15,518 nucleotides of DNA from Podila epigama (GCA_015679605.1 JAAAVE010000646.1:1-15518), one strand, 5' to 3'. Shown: positions 1-9,214, counted from the first letter of the stretch. Made by a program: numbers and translations. The notes: generated by a model from the letters alone, not told the origin.

Positions 1-185
1 TTTTGTTTTTTTTTTTTTTTTTTTTTGAATTTGAATTTGGATTTGAATTTGAGAATGGAGAGAGACATGAAGTGAGCATATCATCCTTTCGTGACGCTTT
101 TTGTTCATTTGCTTGTTTTCGTTTGTTACTGATATCATCGTTCAAGCTATCATTTTTTTCGTTGTCTTCCTTTTCGTGGACTTAC

Positions 186-284
186 ATCCCAATAAGGGTT
201 GTGTTCCCTCTTGACAAAGTCACCGCATGCAAAGACTGTCGTGGTGGCAATCATGGAGATGACAATAATCAACAAGAAGATCAT
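186..284 (-). CDS. Secreted protein of unknown function, first exon only (5' partial gene)
   Basis: The minus strand has an ATG at 284 with A at -3, followed by 33 codons and a strong GTAAGT donor (intron begins at 185), so exon 1 ends in phase 0. The peptide starts MIFLLIIVISMIATTTVFA, a hydrophobic stretch of about 19 residues ending in a V-F-A signal-peptidase-like site, followed by CGDFVKREHNPYWD. The Lys-Arg pair in that tail could be a Kex2 processing site, which is inference. No good acceptor is visible between 184 and 1, so the rest of the gene lies left of the window. I do not recognise the family from this fragment. It is divergent from POLE2 and would share the 285-1002 upstream region. 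The call rests on the combination of signal peptide, start context and donor in one frame; chance cannot be excluded. Confidence 0.5.
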
Positions 285-705
285 TGTGAACAGATTTGGA
301 TTGCGGGGAGGTTATTTTTTGGTGTCTTGAATAATGAGCGTTGTCAGTTGCCAGTTGTTGGTTGTGTGTTGAGTGATGGGTGCTGAATCCTGGGTGTTGA
401 ATCCTGGGTGAGTGTTGAGTGATAAAAATATACTGGGTACCAGGAAGATGGGGAGGGGAGAAGGCGGCTAAAGGGGGGGGGTGAATGGAGGTGAGAACAG
501 GACGGGGTACTTGAGCAGTCAGTGAAAGAAGAAACAAAGGGGCATGAGGCCAAAAAAAAAAAAAAAAAAAGAAGAGAAAGAGAGCAATGGAAGAAAAGAG
601 GGAGGAACAAACAAGTTTTGGTCGATCCCCGATGGTGGCTAAATCGTGGTCATGGCTTTTGACCATTGCATGAAGATAAATTGTAGAAGGGAGTAAAGAA
701 AAAAA

Positions 706-882
706 ACGCGTCGAGATTTTCTGCAGATAAAATGACGCGTAAACGAATTGATGCCATGTGCACATTTTTGAAAAAAAGCGCATCAATAACGAAAAGCAGT
801 CATTCGTTTGTTGTTGTTGTTGTTGTTGTTATTTTAAGTGAGCTCTCTCTTTCCTCTTTCAAACCCAAACAAAAAGACGCGT
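706..882. promoter_or_regulatory. Cluster of three MluI cell-cycle box (MCB) motifs upstream of POLE2
   Basis: ACGCGT occurs at 706-711, 735-740 and 877-882, that is 121 to 297 bp before the POLE2 start codon. The hexamer is palindromic. In budding and fission yeast this is the binding site of the MBF complex, which activates replication genes at G1/S, including the gene for this polymerase subunit. I noticed only one further ACGCGT in the window, at 11558-11563 inside an intron. That these sites work in this organism is inference. Confidence 0.55.
808..830. repeat. (TTG)7 microsatellite
   Basis: Seven TTG units plus a partial one, in the POLE2 upstream region between the second and third ACGCGT sites. 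Confidence 0.9.
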
Positions 883-1002
883 TTGTGTCCTCTTTCTTCT
901 TTTGGACATCTCGGTCATTCTTCATTCTTCATATTCATCCATCGCTCTCACACCTTCACGAACAACACATCTACCTTTTAGATTCAGCAGAGTCAGAACG
1001 CA

Positions 1003-4000
1003 ATGTCGACGCCTAAGGCTAGGATGATGAGCATCCGGAGACAGATTGTCCGAGTGTTCAAAAAACACCAACTCACACTACAACTCGATGCCATGGAATG
1101 TCTTGAGGACACACTAGAGCAGCAGGGCGTCCCTCCAGAGGACCTGAACGACACTCTTGAAAACATTGCCCTTGGCTACGTTGCCCGAGAAGGTGAGCGA
1201 CCGGGGTTTCTTTCTTCTAGCGCTCATTTAACAGTGACAGTAACAGGAGTAATAGAACCTTGTCACGACATGGTTCCTTTCCTGTAGATACTCAGTATTG
1301 AGGATATGCGCACCCTTGGATACTCACTGGCTCATATGGATATCCCGCTCACATGGAAAAAGATCATTTCATTTTTGCCACCTAGGTCTAGAGTTGGTGA
1401 ATCGTGGCAGACTCGAGGTTGTACTGGAAAGCATGCAAAAATCTACACATCACCTCCACGAGAAGCCAACGCGGAATACACTCGACCCACACCGATCTCA
1501 GACCACAGTTCCAAACTCACAGCAGCGGAGGTCATCAGTCCAACACAGAGTTGACAGAAACACACTCGACTCGGACACGGACCGGTTGCGACTCGACTCG
1601 ATGCGTGATCGGATACAGGAAATGGAAGCAGATCACTATGGAGAACGCGGCGACATGATGATCGATGATGAGAACCCATATGAGAATGACCCACACCAAC
1701 TGGGGGAGGACAATGATGGAGACGATGTTGATATTACAGAGCTATTGCATGTGATCGATGCCTTCCAGATGCCCCGATGGCAATGGGCCTCTGATCTCAA
1801 AACGTTCACCAGGGTCGAACATGGTACATCGCAGTCATCCAACCCATACGAAGCACATCCTCACGGCGCCGCCACCAGCACCAACCAGGTGATTGCAGCG
1901 GCGGAAGAAAAGACGGCCATGTTCAGGGCGCGTTACCAACTGTTGCTACAGAGGATCATGCGGAACGAATGCTTTGCGCCGCCTGTCTTTACGGGAGGCA
2001 TGGAATCAGATCGGTACCTCAAGCTCACTCCTCTCAAGGCACTCAAGGGACGTAGTGGTGAGCGGTTCCTGATGTTTGGCATGTTGGTCCAGACCGGCGG
2101 TGGAAAATACTGCCTGGAGGATGCAGACGATCGTGTCGAACTGGTCTTTCAAAACAGTGTAAGTTATTTTTATATACTTCAAAATGGGGGCAGAGCGCAA
2201 AATGCTTGACATGTATACATGGCCAAAGTTTGACGAAGGTTTGAATTCCTTTCTCTCTAACACACACACTCTCTCTATGTATATCTCTCTCGTTTGCCGA
2301 AATATGGCTTGATGGTACCCTATGGATTAGCAAAACTCTCCAGGAATGTTTACGGAAAACTGTTTTGTCCTGGTTGAGGGTCAATACACAGATGACAATG
2401 TCATAAATGCTGAAACGATTGGTTTACCTCCGCCAGAGCTTCGCGAGGAAACAAAGTAAGCGATACATATGTGAACATGACAATCTTGTCATTCTTGACG
2501 CCTTGAAGGCTACTTCTTTTATGCTGTATTGTCGCGGAATTATGCATATTGTGACACCATTCACACTCTCACTGACGCACCCACACACACTCACATCTAC
2601 TATCTACTATATACTATCTCCCTATTTCTCTGTCCCCACTACCCGCGTGTGGCAATTATAGAAAGGTGTTTGGAAACATGGACTTTTTGGGTGCCCCACG
2701 GGAGCTGCGTAGCGAAGAACAACTGAAAGTGATTTCGGAGGAATACGAGGAGATTGCGTTTGTCATCTTGTCGGATGTATGGCTGGACCAACCAAAGGTA
2801 AGCAACATGCTCTCTCTCTCTCTCTTTTTCTCTTTGAATCCGATACGTGCGCAATGAATGAAGGCGTGGATAGTTTGGTCAAAGGTATAGGTTCAATTGT
2901 GATTTCGTTTCTTGCATCTCACAAACCATCGAGAACATCTGCTTTATATATATATACATATAGACATTTACGACACTCAGGGCCATCTTTGAGGGCTATT
3001 CCAACTCGACTCTGCCTCTAGCATTCATCCTCTGTGGCAGCTTCAAATCCCAGCCGTTCCTCTACAATGGTCAGGAATCGGGTCAATATCGGGACGGGTT
3101 TACAGCATTGGCCGAGTTGATTGCAGAGTTTCCCACCATGGCCACGTTCAGCTACTTTATTTTTGTTCCTGGACCAAACGACCCTTGGGGTGCCAGTATC
3201 TTGCCACGACCCAAGATCCCAGACTTTTACACATCCAAAGTGCGACAACTCGTTAAGCGATCCATTTTTGCATCCAACCCATGTCGGTATGTTACCGTTT
3301 CCCCAATTTTCCTAAAAGTCATGATCAATCATATCAAGTGGTGATATGCCAAAGCGGCTCTCCTTTGCACTACATACTAATTGTAAAGGCTTTTCGGCGG
3401 GTCTTCGACTCTCTTGATCTTTTCAATGTTATTTTATTATTAGAATCAAATACTGCAACCAAGAGATTGTTATATTCCGCGAAGATATCCTGAACCGATT
3501 ACTTCGAAACTGCATCGTACCGCCCTGTGGCGACGTGGCGATTCAGAAGCAGCTCGTGAGAACCATCATTGACGGAGCACATCTCTGCCCACTTCCACTC
3601 ACCACCCGCCAAATCTCTTGGGCCTATGATCACGCCCTGCGACTGTACCCGATCCCTGACGCTGTAAGTTTGGACTCTTTTTTATGATGGGCATGATTGT
3701 CGTTCTATGTGTGTTTGACAAACGTTGCTGATGACCGTGTCCATTTCCTCACCTGTAATGATGGGGGACATGTGTAACATGATTCCTTTTCTAGTTGATT
3801 CTGGCAGACAAGTTTGAAGCATACAATTTCAGGTACCAAAACTGTCATTGCATGAATCCGGGTAGTTTCCCAACGAGCGATTACTCCTGGATGGTTTATT
3901 ATCCTGCCAGCCGGAGATCGGATATATGGTATGTTATATATATTTGCTTTTTCCATTGCCGTTCTAGCAGTTGTTCGTTTGTTCGCTCCAGCAAGTGCGC

Positions 4001-4074
4001 GAGTTCGCATTGTTAATAGTTCATGTCTTTGTGTTCAATGTACTAGTCAAATACCCAAACCATTGCGCTCATAG
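1003..4074 (+). CDS. POLE2: DNA polymerase epsilon subunit B (POLE2/Dpb2), 8 exons
   Basis: Exons 1003-1192, 1386-2158, 2331-2455, 2662-2797, 2964-3286, 3444-3663, 3795-3928 and 4047-4074 join in phase to 642 residues. The product is the non-catalytic B subunit of the leading-strand replicative polymerase, acting in the nucleus. Family landmarks are an N-terminal helical domain (about 1-85, then ELLHVIDAFQMPRW near 178-195), an OB-fold stretch (LKLTPLKALKG to VELVFQ, about 265-320), and an inactive calcineurin-like phosphoesterase domain with VILSDVWLDQPK (397-408), VPGPNDPW (476-483), SILPRPKIP, NPCRIKYCNQEI and MNPGSF (609-614). Human POLE2 is about 527 residues; the excess is mostly a hydrophilic acidic insertion at about 90-175. 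The last exon has only 9 codons plus the stop. The acceptor at 2330 was chosen over the CAG at 2344 because only it keeps phase with the GTAAGT donor at 2159. Three MCB motifs lie upstream. Confidence 0.95.
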
Positions 4075-4175
4075 CAGTAGACAAGAGACCATTTTAAAGA
4101 AAACAATGTGTGATGTATATTCAAGTAAATTGACAACAAATGGTAAAAGAAATGAATGTCTTGTCTGTTCACTCA

Positions 4176-6096
4176 CTAAACTTCGATGCATCCTCCGACC
4201 ACCTTCTTGATGGCAGCACGGCCATATGGGATATACGAAGCGCTGTACCAGAACAGAGCCAAGAACTGGATGATGCAGAGAATCAGACACAGGAGTGCAC
4301 TTCCAACCTAACGCGAGTGGTATTACAAGAGGGGGAAATGATGGTGAGGTGTTTGAAAAAAGGGATAACATCGGAATAACAATGTGGTCTTTGGATTGCG
4401 CGTATGGTGAAATACGTAGGTTGAGAGTTTCTCTTGGACTTACAGTGAAGGCCACAATCAGAGTCACGACGATGAGAGCCAAAAAGACAATGGAAGCAAC
4501 CATACGAACTAGATTGACAAAAACGAAAAACGAGTCAGCGCAAATGTGAGCAGGAGGGAAGGCAATGGAGACAGTATCTGAAACGCATATCCGTTGTATC
4601 CATAAAAAGGCCTAATGATTGAACCCGGGGCCCATTTGACACTTACCAGGCGCGAACATGGTCTTCAATTGCTTGGCAGGTCCAATCAAAAATGATGTGC
4701 TATTATGAAATGTTTGTGTGCAAGACAAGATGACAAGACGTGTTAGTTCTTTTGAGACATGATGACAAAACGTTTGTTCGAACTGAAATTTAAAAAAGAA
4801 GCATTCAAGTACCTGAGCATGGAAATAATGTTGCCAAAGGTGAAGAAGACAGCAAAGGTAGTCAAGTTTCCAGTAGCGAGGGACAACGTCGACTATTCAT
4901 GTTTAGGGGCAGAAGGATAGAATGCGACCGTTAGATGAAGAGAAAAAAAAAGGAACAACAATTCACCATGACAGGTGATATAAGGTTTGGTGTTGTTGTT
5001 GTGTAACAAGAATGAAAGACGCTGCGACTATTTTTTTTTTTTTTTACCAAGATGGAGATCAAAAAACCGACAATGAAGCTAAGAGTAGAGAAGGAAAGAT
5101 GTAAATCGTGAGTGTAGGAATAAGAGTAGAAGAGAAGCGGCATGGCGAGTAATGGTGCGAGAGCAAGTGGTAAAGAGAGAACGTTGATGTTGAATCGAAT
5201 TGAGCAAAACAAGCTCCTTGACGTCTATTATTCTACACGACGTTCAATGCCCATGTGCTTCAAAGAATGAATGCCAAATGCGTCCGTGTGAAATGGTCGT
5301 GTGTTTTATCTTCTTTTGCTCAAATGAGCAAAAGAGGGGTTTGGATGTTCATCCTGTTGTCCACAACTAAAGAGATCGATCCAACGAATACTACTGCATG
5401 TCCAAGATCCACTCCTGTCCATCCCACACACACCACAGCCCAGAGTCATACTGTCATAGGAGAAAGAGAGACAGATGGAGAGATTGAGAGAGAAAAGTAA
5501 AAATCTCGGCTGTCTCCTTTATCCATGACATCCAGGGCTGCTGTTGTTGCTTGTTGCCGTTGCGTGAATTTGGCGAGTTTTGACTCAGAGCCCAGACGAG
5601 TCAATCTCTACTGTCCTGCTCCACCCCATCTTTTTTTTCTTTCTTTTCTTTTTGCTTTGTTTGTTTTCTTTGTTGTTTCGACAGCGTACCAGATACCAAA
5701 ACCATAGAGACGCTGAGTACGGTTGAGGGTGAAGCAGCTGATGGGGTTCGTGTCATCCATGACCTAAAAAGAATGGATAGGGACAGAAAGTGTCGTGTGA
5801 GTTATGGGTAGACATGACTTTTTTTGCTCTCTACTTTGTCAAAGTAGCTTATCCCCCTTTGACTTTCTGTTGTTTTCACTTTCTCCTTGACATAGTACGG
5901 AACTGCACAAACAAAAGGTGCCTCAGTAAAGAGAACATGGCACATGTTGTCAATTCAAAGACATTGTCGAGTCCACAAGAGTGATCGTTTTTGAGATGCA
6001 GGTTCAGGTGGATGTATTTCCTGTTCATCAAATAAAAAAGAAAGAACATACGTCGTCGCCCTCAGGGCTGATTGAAGACATTCCCCAGATGGCCAT
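4176..6096 (-). CDS. SFT2: SFT2-family Golgi vesicle transport protein, 7 exons
   Basis: Minus-strand exons 6096-6052, 5763-5690, 5078-5048, 4892-4813, 4699-4647, 4508-4444 and 4307-4176 join in phase to 159 residues, the usual size for SFT2D proteins. The family are four-helix Golgi membrane proteins genetically tied to retrograde endosome-to-Golgi and intra-Golgi fusion (Sft2 and Got1 in yeast). Visible segments: a short polar N terminus, helix 1 starting at YGFGICFIVGFLISIL (35-50), helix 2 around TTFAVFFTFGNIISML, the signature STSFLIGPAKQLKTMF after it, helix 3 (about 97-116), helix 4, and the conserved end FWYSASYIPYGRAA (135-148). Exon 3 is a 31-nt micro-exon and the intron before it is 611 nt. 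An in-frame second ATG at 6081 would give 154 residues; I used 6096 because of its A at -3. The gene converges on POLE2, with 101 bp between stop codons. Confidence 0.93.
5079..5689 (-). other. Long intron 2 of SFT2 (611 nt)
   Basis: This intron runs from a GTACGC donor to a CTCTTAG acceptor. It is two to five times longer than its neighbours. It contains pyrimidine- and purine-rich tracts and a poly-T run at about 5032-5045 (plus strand). I find no additional exon with SFT2-like content, and the flanking exons join directly to give YGFGICFIVGF. Confidence 0.6.
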
Positions 6097-6348
6097 GATG
6101 TAATGAGAATGTAATGAGAATGCGATGAGAATGCGATGAGGATGAGGACGTGTGAGTGTGGATGTGGATGGAGTGAACAAAAAGCAAAGAAGAAGAATAA
6201 GAATAAGAAAAGAAAAGAAAAGGAAAAAGAAAAAAAAAATCGCAGCTTGAGCGACCCTTCCGCTTTTCTGTGGCCATATTTTATTTTATTTTATTTTTTT
6301 AATCCCTTCATCATTGTTCTCCACATCGCCTTCACCCAATAGCCCACC
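6097..6348. promoter_or_regulatory. Bidirectional promoter between SFT2 and the CHY zinc-finger gene (252 bp)
   Basis: The two genes start head to head. The plus strand carries short GAGAATGYGAT-type direct repeats (about 6105-6142), a purine-rich run (6180-6240) and a TTTTA repeat tract (about 6277-6300). No clear activator site is visible. Confidence 0.5.
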
Positions 6349-7140
6349 ATGTGCAAACACATCCTCAACGTTCAGGTATGTATGTCACTTCATCACATTC
6401 AAATATTGCTCGAATCATGGGCAGAATTGCCTGCCTGCATGTATCGCAGTGTCATCAACACATCGAGTCTACCTTGCCAGTTTTCATCAGCATCGCTTAA
6501 CGTTATTCGGTCTAGCTAGGCTTGCTCACTTTTTTCTTATTTTTTTTTCTTTGTTTTCTCTTGCACACTAGGCATCTATTCGTGCACCCTGCTGTAAGCA
6601 GTGGTTTGATTGCTCTGAGTGTCATGCTGAAGTAAGTGACCATCCTCTCCGCAAGACTACCGAGATGGTGTTTGGTTGCAAGAAATGTAAAAAGGTCTTT
6701 CGTAAGGATATGGCGTAAGTCCCTTCTGTTTGCTCCTTTTCTTTTAATGATTTTGTCAAGAGCAATCAATACTCGTGTATGTACTAACACATTTCCGTTG
6801 AATTCATACTGTCTTTCACTCTCTGTAGGAACTTTGAGGAGGAGGATGAGTATTGCCCGCACTGTGACAATAAGTTTATTATCGAAGCCAAGACGCCTCA
6901 GATGGGTCTTGGCATTGAGGGACATGATGACAGAATGGGCGGCAGGTATGATCCAACAACGCACTATACAACTACAACTGCCAGCGATAAAAAGGAAAGC
7001 ACAAGTATATCAAAATGTTTGCTCTGTCTGACATGATCTCACCTTTGATCTCTAGATTCGAAAAGGACCTCCGTCTCAAGGAGGACAACGTCAAGACACT
7101 GTTTGATCTCGACGCCGATATTTCCCATCGCCTTGGATAA
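6349..7140 (+). CDS. Small CHY-type zinc-finger protein, 4 exons
   Basis: Exons 6349-6375, 6572-6714, 6829-6945 and 7056-7140 join in phase to 123 residues. The start has a good context (CCCACCATG). Almost the whole protein is a CHY zinc finger (zf-CHY family): the likely zinc ligands are C2, H4, C16, C17, C23, C26, H27, H33, C45, C48, C66 and C69, in the pattern CKH...CC...CSECH...H...CKKC...CPHC. The 27-nt first exon alone supplies the first Cys and His. The C-terminal 50 residues are charged, with MGLGIEGHDDRMGGR near 81-95. Yeast Hot13 is a CHY protein of the mitochondrial intermembrane space, and the larger RCHY1 proteins are ubiquitin ligases; this protein has no RING and its function is not established. 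An internal GTAAGT at 6632 is read as coding (AEVSDHPLR), because splicing there to 6829 would end translation at once. Confidence 0.88.
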
Positions 7141-7658
7141 TAGAGTCAATCGTCATATTATTCATAAGAAGAAAGAGGTGACGTGCACCACGTTATCCCG
7201 TTGTACCTACCATTCATATGTCAGACAAAGGAAGAGAGGAGGCTATCCCATGTGTCCACTTTGACCGTTATTACCACAACCTGGATGAAGGCTTCATGCG
7301 GGGAATCACATACGATCTGTGCTGCAATAATGGCAATAATGGCAATAATGGCAGCAAGGGGTATAAAGAAAAAGTGCGCGGTCAAGACAAGTGGAGCAAA
7401 GCATCTCAAAATTATAATATATTATGTTTCGATATTGAAATGTAAAATGTATTCCAGGGTTATGGACAGAAAAAGGTGGACGAGGAAACAAACAACAACA
7501 AACAAACAAACAAAATCGATAGAGTGTTCTTTGAGGAAACAAGTAAGGAGGGTGTTTTTTTTTTGTTACATTCCAACGTCTATAATGAATGCCTTACTCT
7601 TGGGTCGGATTATCTGTACATGGCTAGGGAGGGAATAAGACTAAAGAAATATCTCGGC
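7141..7658. other. Intergenic region between convergent CHY and FMC1 genes
   Basis: This is 518 bp of 3' flanking sequence for both genes. It contains a 9-bp repeat (GCAATAATG, three copies, 7324-7350), an AACA-type repeat around 7490-7515 and poly-T at about 7555-7564. Two overlapping plus-strand frames (7183-7638 and 7218-7445) are open but show no family motif, so I do not call a gene. Confidence 0.5.
7324..7350. repeat. GCAATAATG tandem repeat, three copies
   Basis: Three exact 9-bp units downstream of the CHY zinc-finger gene. Read in frame it would encode an Asn-Gly-Asn repeat, but the surrounding frame has no other support as a gene. Confidence 0.85.
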
Positions 7659-8426
7659 CTAATCGATTTTACGATCGCCAGGGCGGCCAAAGTCGTCTTG
7701 AGCCTGCTCAGCGAATCCAAATGCCTTGGGGATCTTGTAGGTGCGCTTCTTGGGTTCCTTGGGTTCCTCCAATTCCTCGTACTTGTCTGAAGAAGGCGAC
7801 ACTGATTCTCCTGGTGCTGTTGCTGCCGCTTCAGAGTCGTTTTCCTTATTTTTGTAGGTGAATCGTGGTGCTGGCTTGAGATCTTCATTTCTCTTTGTCT
7901 CATCAAAGGATTCAGGCATCTCGAATCCAACCATCTTGGCTGTCTTATCAACCTGCAATCCCTTTTCCTCGTCCCAGTAGGCAGGGTTATATCTCTCGAC
8001 CAGTTCCTATTATATCGTTTTTTTTTCCATGGTGAAGGCATTCAACAAGTTGTGAGTTTTTACTCCTGTCTTCTTACTTTGACAGAAAAAGCTTGAATCA
8101 AAGTGTCTCTCAAGAAAAATAGACAAAGAAAACGAGAATAAAAAAAACTGATCCATGTATCGCACCTTGTGTTTGCGCTGGCTTTCAAGGTAAATAGCGA
8201 GATCTTCGCTGTCTGTGTAAAGCTTGTTAAGCTTGACGGGGTCGGTCTCGTTTGCGTTCTTATTGAAGGCGTCCTTGAGGGCCTCGGTCCAAACCTTGTT
8301 GGCATGGACATTGATGCCGAGGAGGCCCTTTCCTGTGAGCTCCTTGGGGTGAGTGTACTGGAGATGGACCTCACGGAGGATGCGCTTGAAGTGGGAGAGA
8401 CCCTGATTGCGAGATGCTGCTGCCAT
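7659..8426 (-). CDS. FMC1: FMC1-like mitochondrial ATP synthase assembly factor, 2 exons
   Basis: Exon 1 is 8426-8166 (87 codons, GTGCGA donor) and exon 2 is 8006-7659 (115 codons plus stop), joined in phase 0 to 202 residues. Fmc1 belongs to the LYR superfamily and in yeast is a matrix protein needed for F1 assembly at high temperature together with Atp12. Matching features are the early helix FKRILREVHLQYTH (13-26), the helix SEDLAIYLESQRKHKELVER (the exon join falls after KHK), the YNP that follows, and the closing TAKMVGFEMP (about 109-118). Residues about 120-202 are an extension rich in Glu, Lys and Pro that I do not recognise; animal FMC1 is only about 113 residues and yeast Fmc1 about 155. 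Three CCAAT-type sites lie upstream. The intron contains an early in-frame stop if retained. Confidence 0.85.
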
Positions 8427-8662
8427 TGTTTGCCAATTGGATGTGTGTTTTATGCAAGTTCAATGTCCTTTGCCAAATGAGCGAGCGACGGACCGAGAGA
8501 GAAGACAGGAACACAAAATAATTTGGATCAATTTGCCCAAGCCACACTTACTGGAAAAAACTCTTGGTGGCAAAATAAGCAAAGTGATATGTTTTAAGGA
8601 ACCTCTTAATGATGCTTGGAAATAGCGCGGTCTGTTTGATCTGCCGGGGGAAAGTACTGTGT

Positions 8663-8680
8663 CCCAATTGTCCAATTGGG
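8663..8680. promoter_or_regulatory. Perfect palindrome carrying CCAAT boxes on both strands
   Basis: CCCAATTG and CAATTGGG flank a 2-bp spacer, an 8+2+8 perfect inverted repeat 237 bp upstream of the FMC1 start. It holds CCAAT on the plus strand (8664-8668 and 8672-8676) and on the minus strand (8679-8675). A second CCAATTGG is at 8433-8440, just before the FMC1 ATG. CCAAT is the site of the HAP/NF-Y complex, which in fungi controls many nuclear genes for mitochondrial proteins. Use here is inference. Confidence 0.4.
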
Positions 8681-9048
8681 GCGGTGAGCGAATCTCGTCA
8701 CAGACACAGAAGTGCCCCAGTGGACACTCAACACATCCACACAGATTTCACACACACACACACACATGTTCGTGAACACAATTGTTTGTGGGAGTTGCAA
8801 GCAGACACCATTTAATGTTCTCCACTCTCCACCTCGGTCTTGTACAGTGGCCGCTCCGAAAGTGATACGAGAGCGAGTTGAAAATGATCCGTGGAGAAGA
8901 CGATGTTTACTTTGTTTTCCTAAAAGAAGAAGTAGAACAGCAAAAAAAAAAAAAAATTACCCGCAAATGCGAATAAATAATAATTTCTCCATTCTTCTCC
9001 ATCATTTTTTTTAAATTCTTTCTCCATTGTCATTGTCATTGTCTTCCA

Positions 9049-9088
9049 TTCCTTCCTTCCTTCCTTCCTTCCTTCCTTCCTTCCTTCC
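9049..9088. repeat. (TTCC)10 microsatellite
   Basis: Ten exact TTCC units in the pyrimidine-rich promoter of the acyl-CoA synthetase gene, followed by a TTTC repeat at about 9126-9145. Such tracts are common in fungal core promoters. Confidence 0.9.
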
Positions 9089-9214
9089 ATCCTCTCACTC
9101 GTCTCAGTCTTCTCCTTTCCTCTTCTTTCTTTCTTTCTTTCTTTCTCTTAAAAGAATCACCTCCCTACTCCTCCCACCTCTTTCACCACTCACAAGCCGA
9201 TCAGATTTTCAAAT

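Larger units (their letters stand above)
285..1002. promoter_or_regulatory. Divergent intergenic promoter region, 718 bp
   Basis: I see no convincing exon here. The stretch holds a 14-bp tandem duplication (381-394 and 395-408, TGYTGAATCCTGGG), a poly-A run near 552-570, a (TTG)7 microsatellite at 808-830 and a pyrimidine-rich stretch before the POLE2 start. Three ACGCGT sites are listed separately. Long open frames on both strands here are low-complexity and lack conserved motifs. Confidence 0.6.
8427..9214. promoter_or_regulatory. Divergent promoter region between FMC1 and the acyl-CoA synthetase gene (788 bp)
   Basis: No exon is supported. The FMC1 side carries CCAAT-type elements (8433-8440 and 8663-8680). 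The synthetase side is pyrimidine-rich with a (CA)n run near 8750-8766, a CATTGT triplication (about 9025-9043), (TTCC)10 at 9049-9088 and a TTTC repeat at about 9126-9145. A single CCTCGG hexamer is at 8832-8837. The short frame at 8609-8815 with two CxxC pairs is probably chance. Confidence 0.5.

Noticed and set aside
220-786. Long minus-strand open frame of 188 codons
   Set aside because: Composition is low-complexity (Ser, His, Phe, Pro from repeats and poly-A), with no motif; the signal-peptide exon in another frame explains the left part better.
1193-1385. Extra exon within POLE2 intron 1 (open sequence after TAG at 1287)
   Set aside because: No usable GT donor keeps phase with the exon at 1386, and direct joining gives VAREGLELVNRG in phase.
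7183-7638. Two overlapping plus-strand open frames (7183-7638, 151 codons; 7218-7445, 75 codons) after the CHY gene
   Set aside because: They overlap each other in different frames, run through a 9-bp repeat and AACA repeats, have no recognisable motif, and lie only 43-77 bp after a stop codon on the same strand. The shorter one has some protein-like character but nothing I can support.
8609-8815. Short frame with two CxxC pairs (CLICRGKVLCPNC), resembling a zinc ribbon
   Set aside because: It lies in a promoter, includes the CCAAT palindrome and a CA repeat, and has no second half of a zinc-binding domain.
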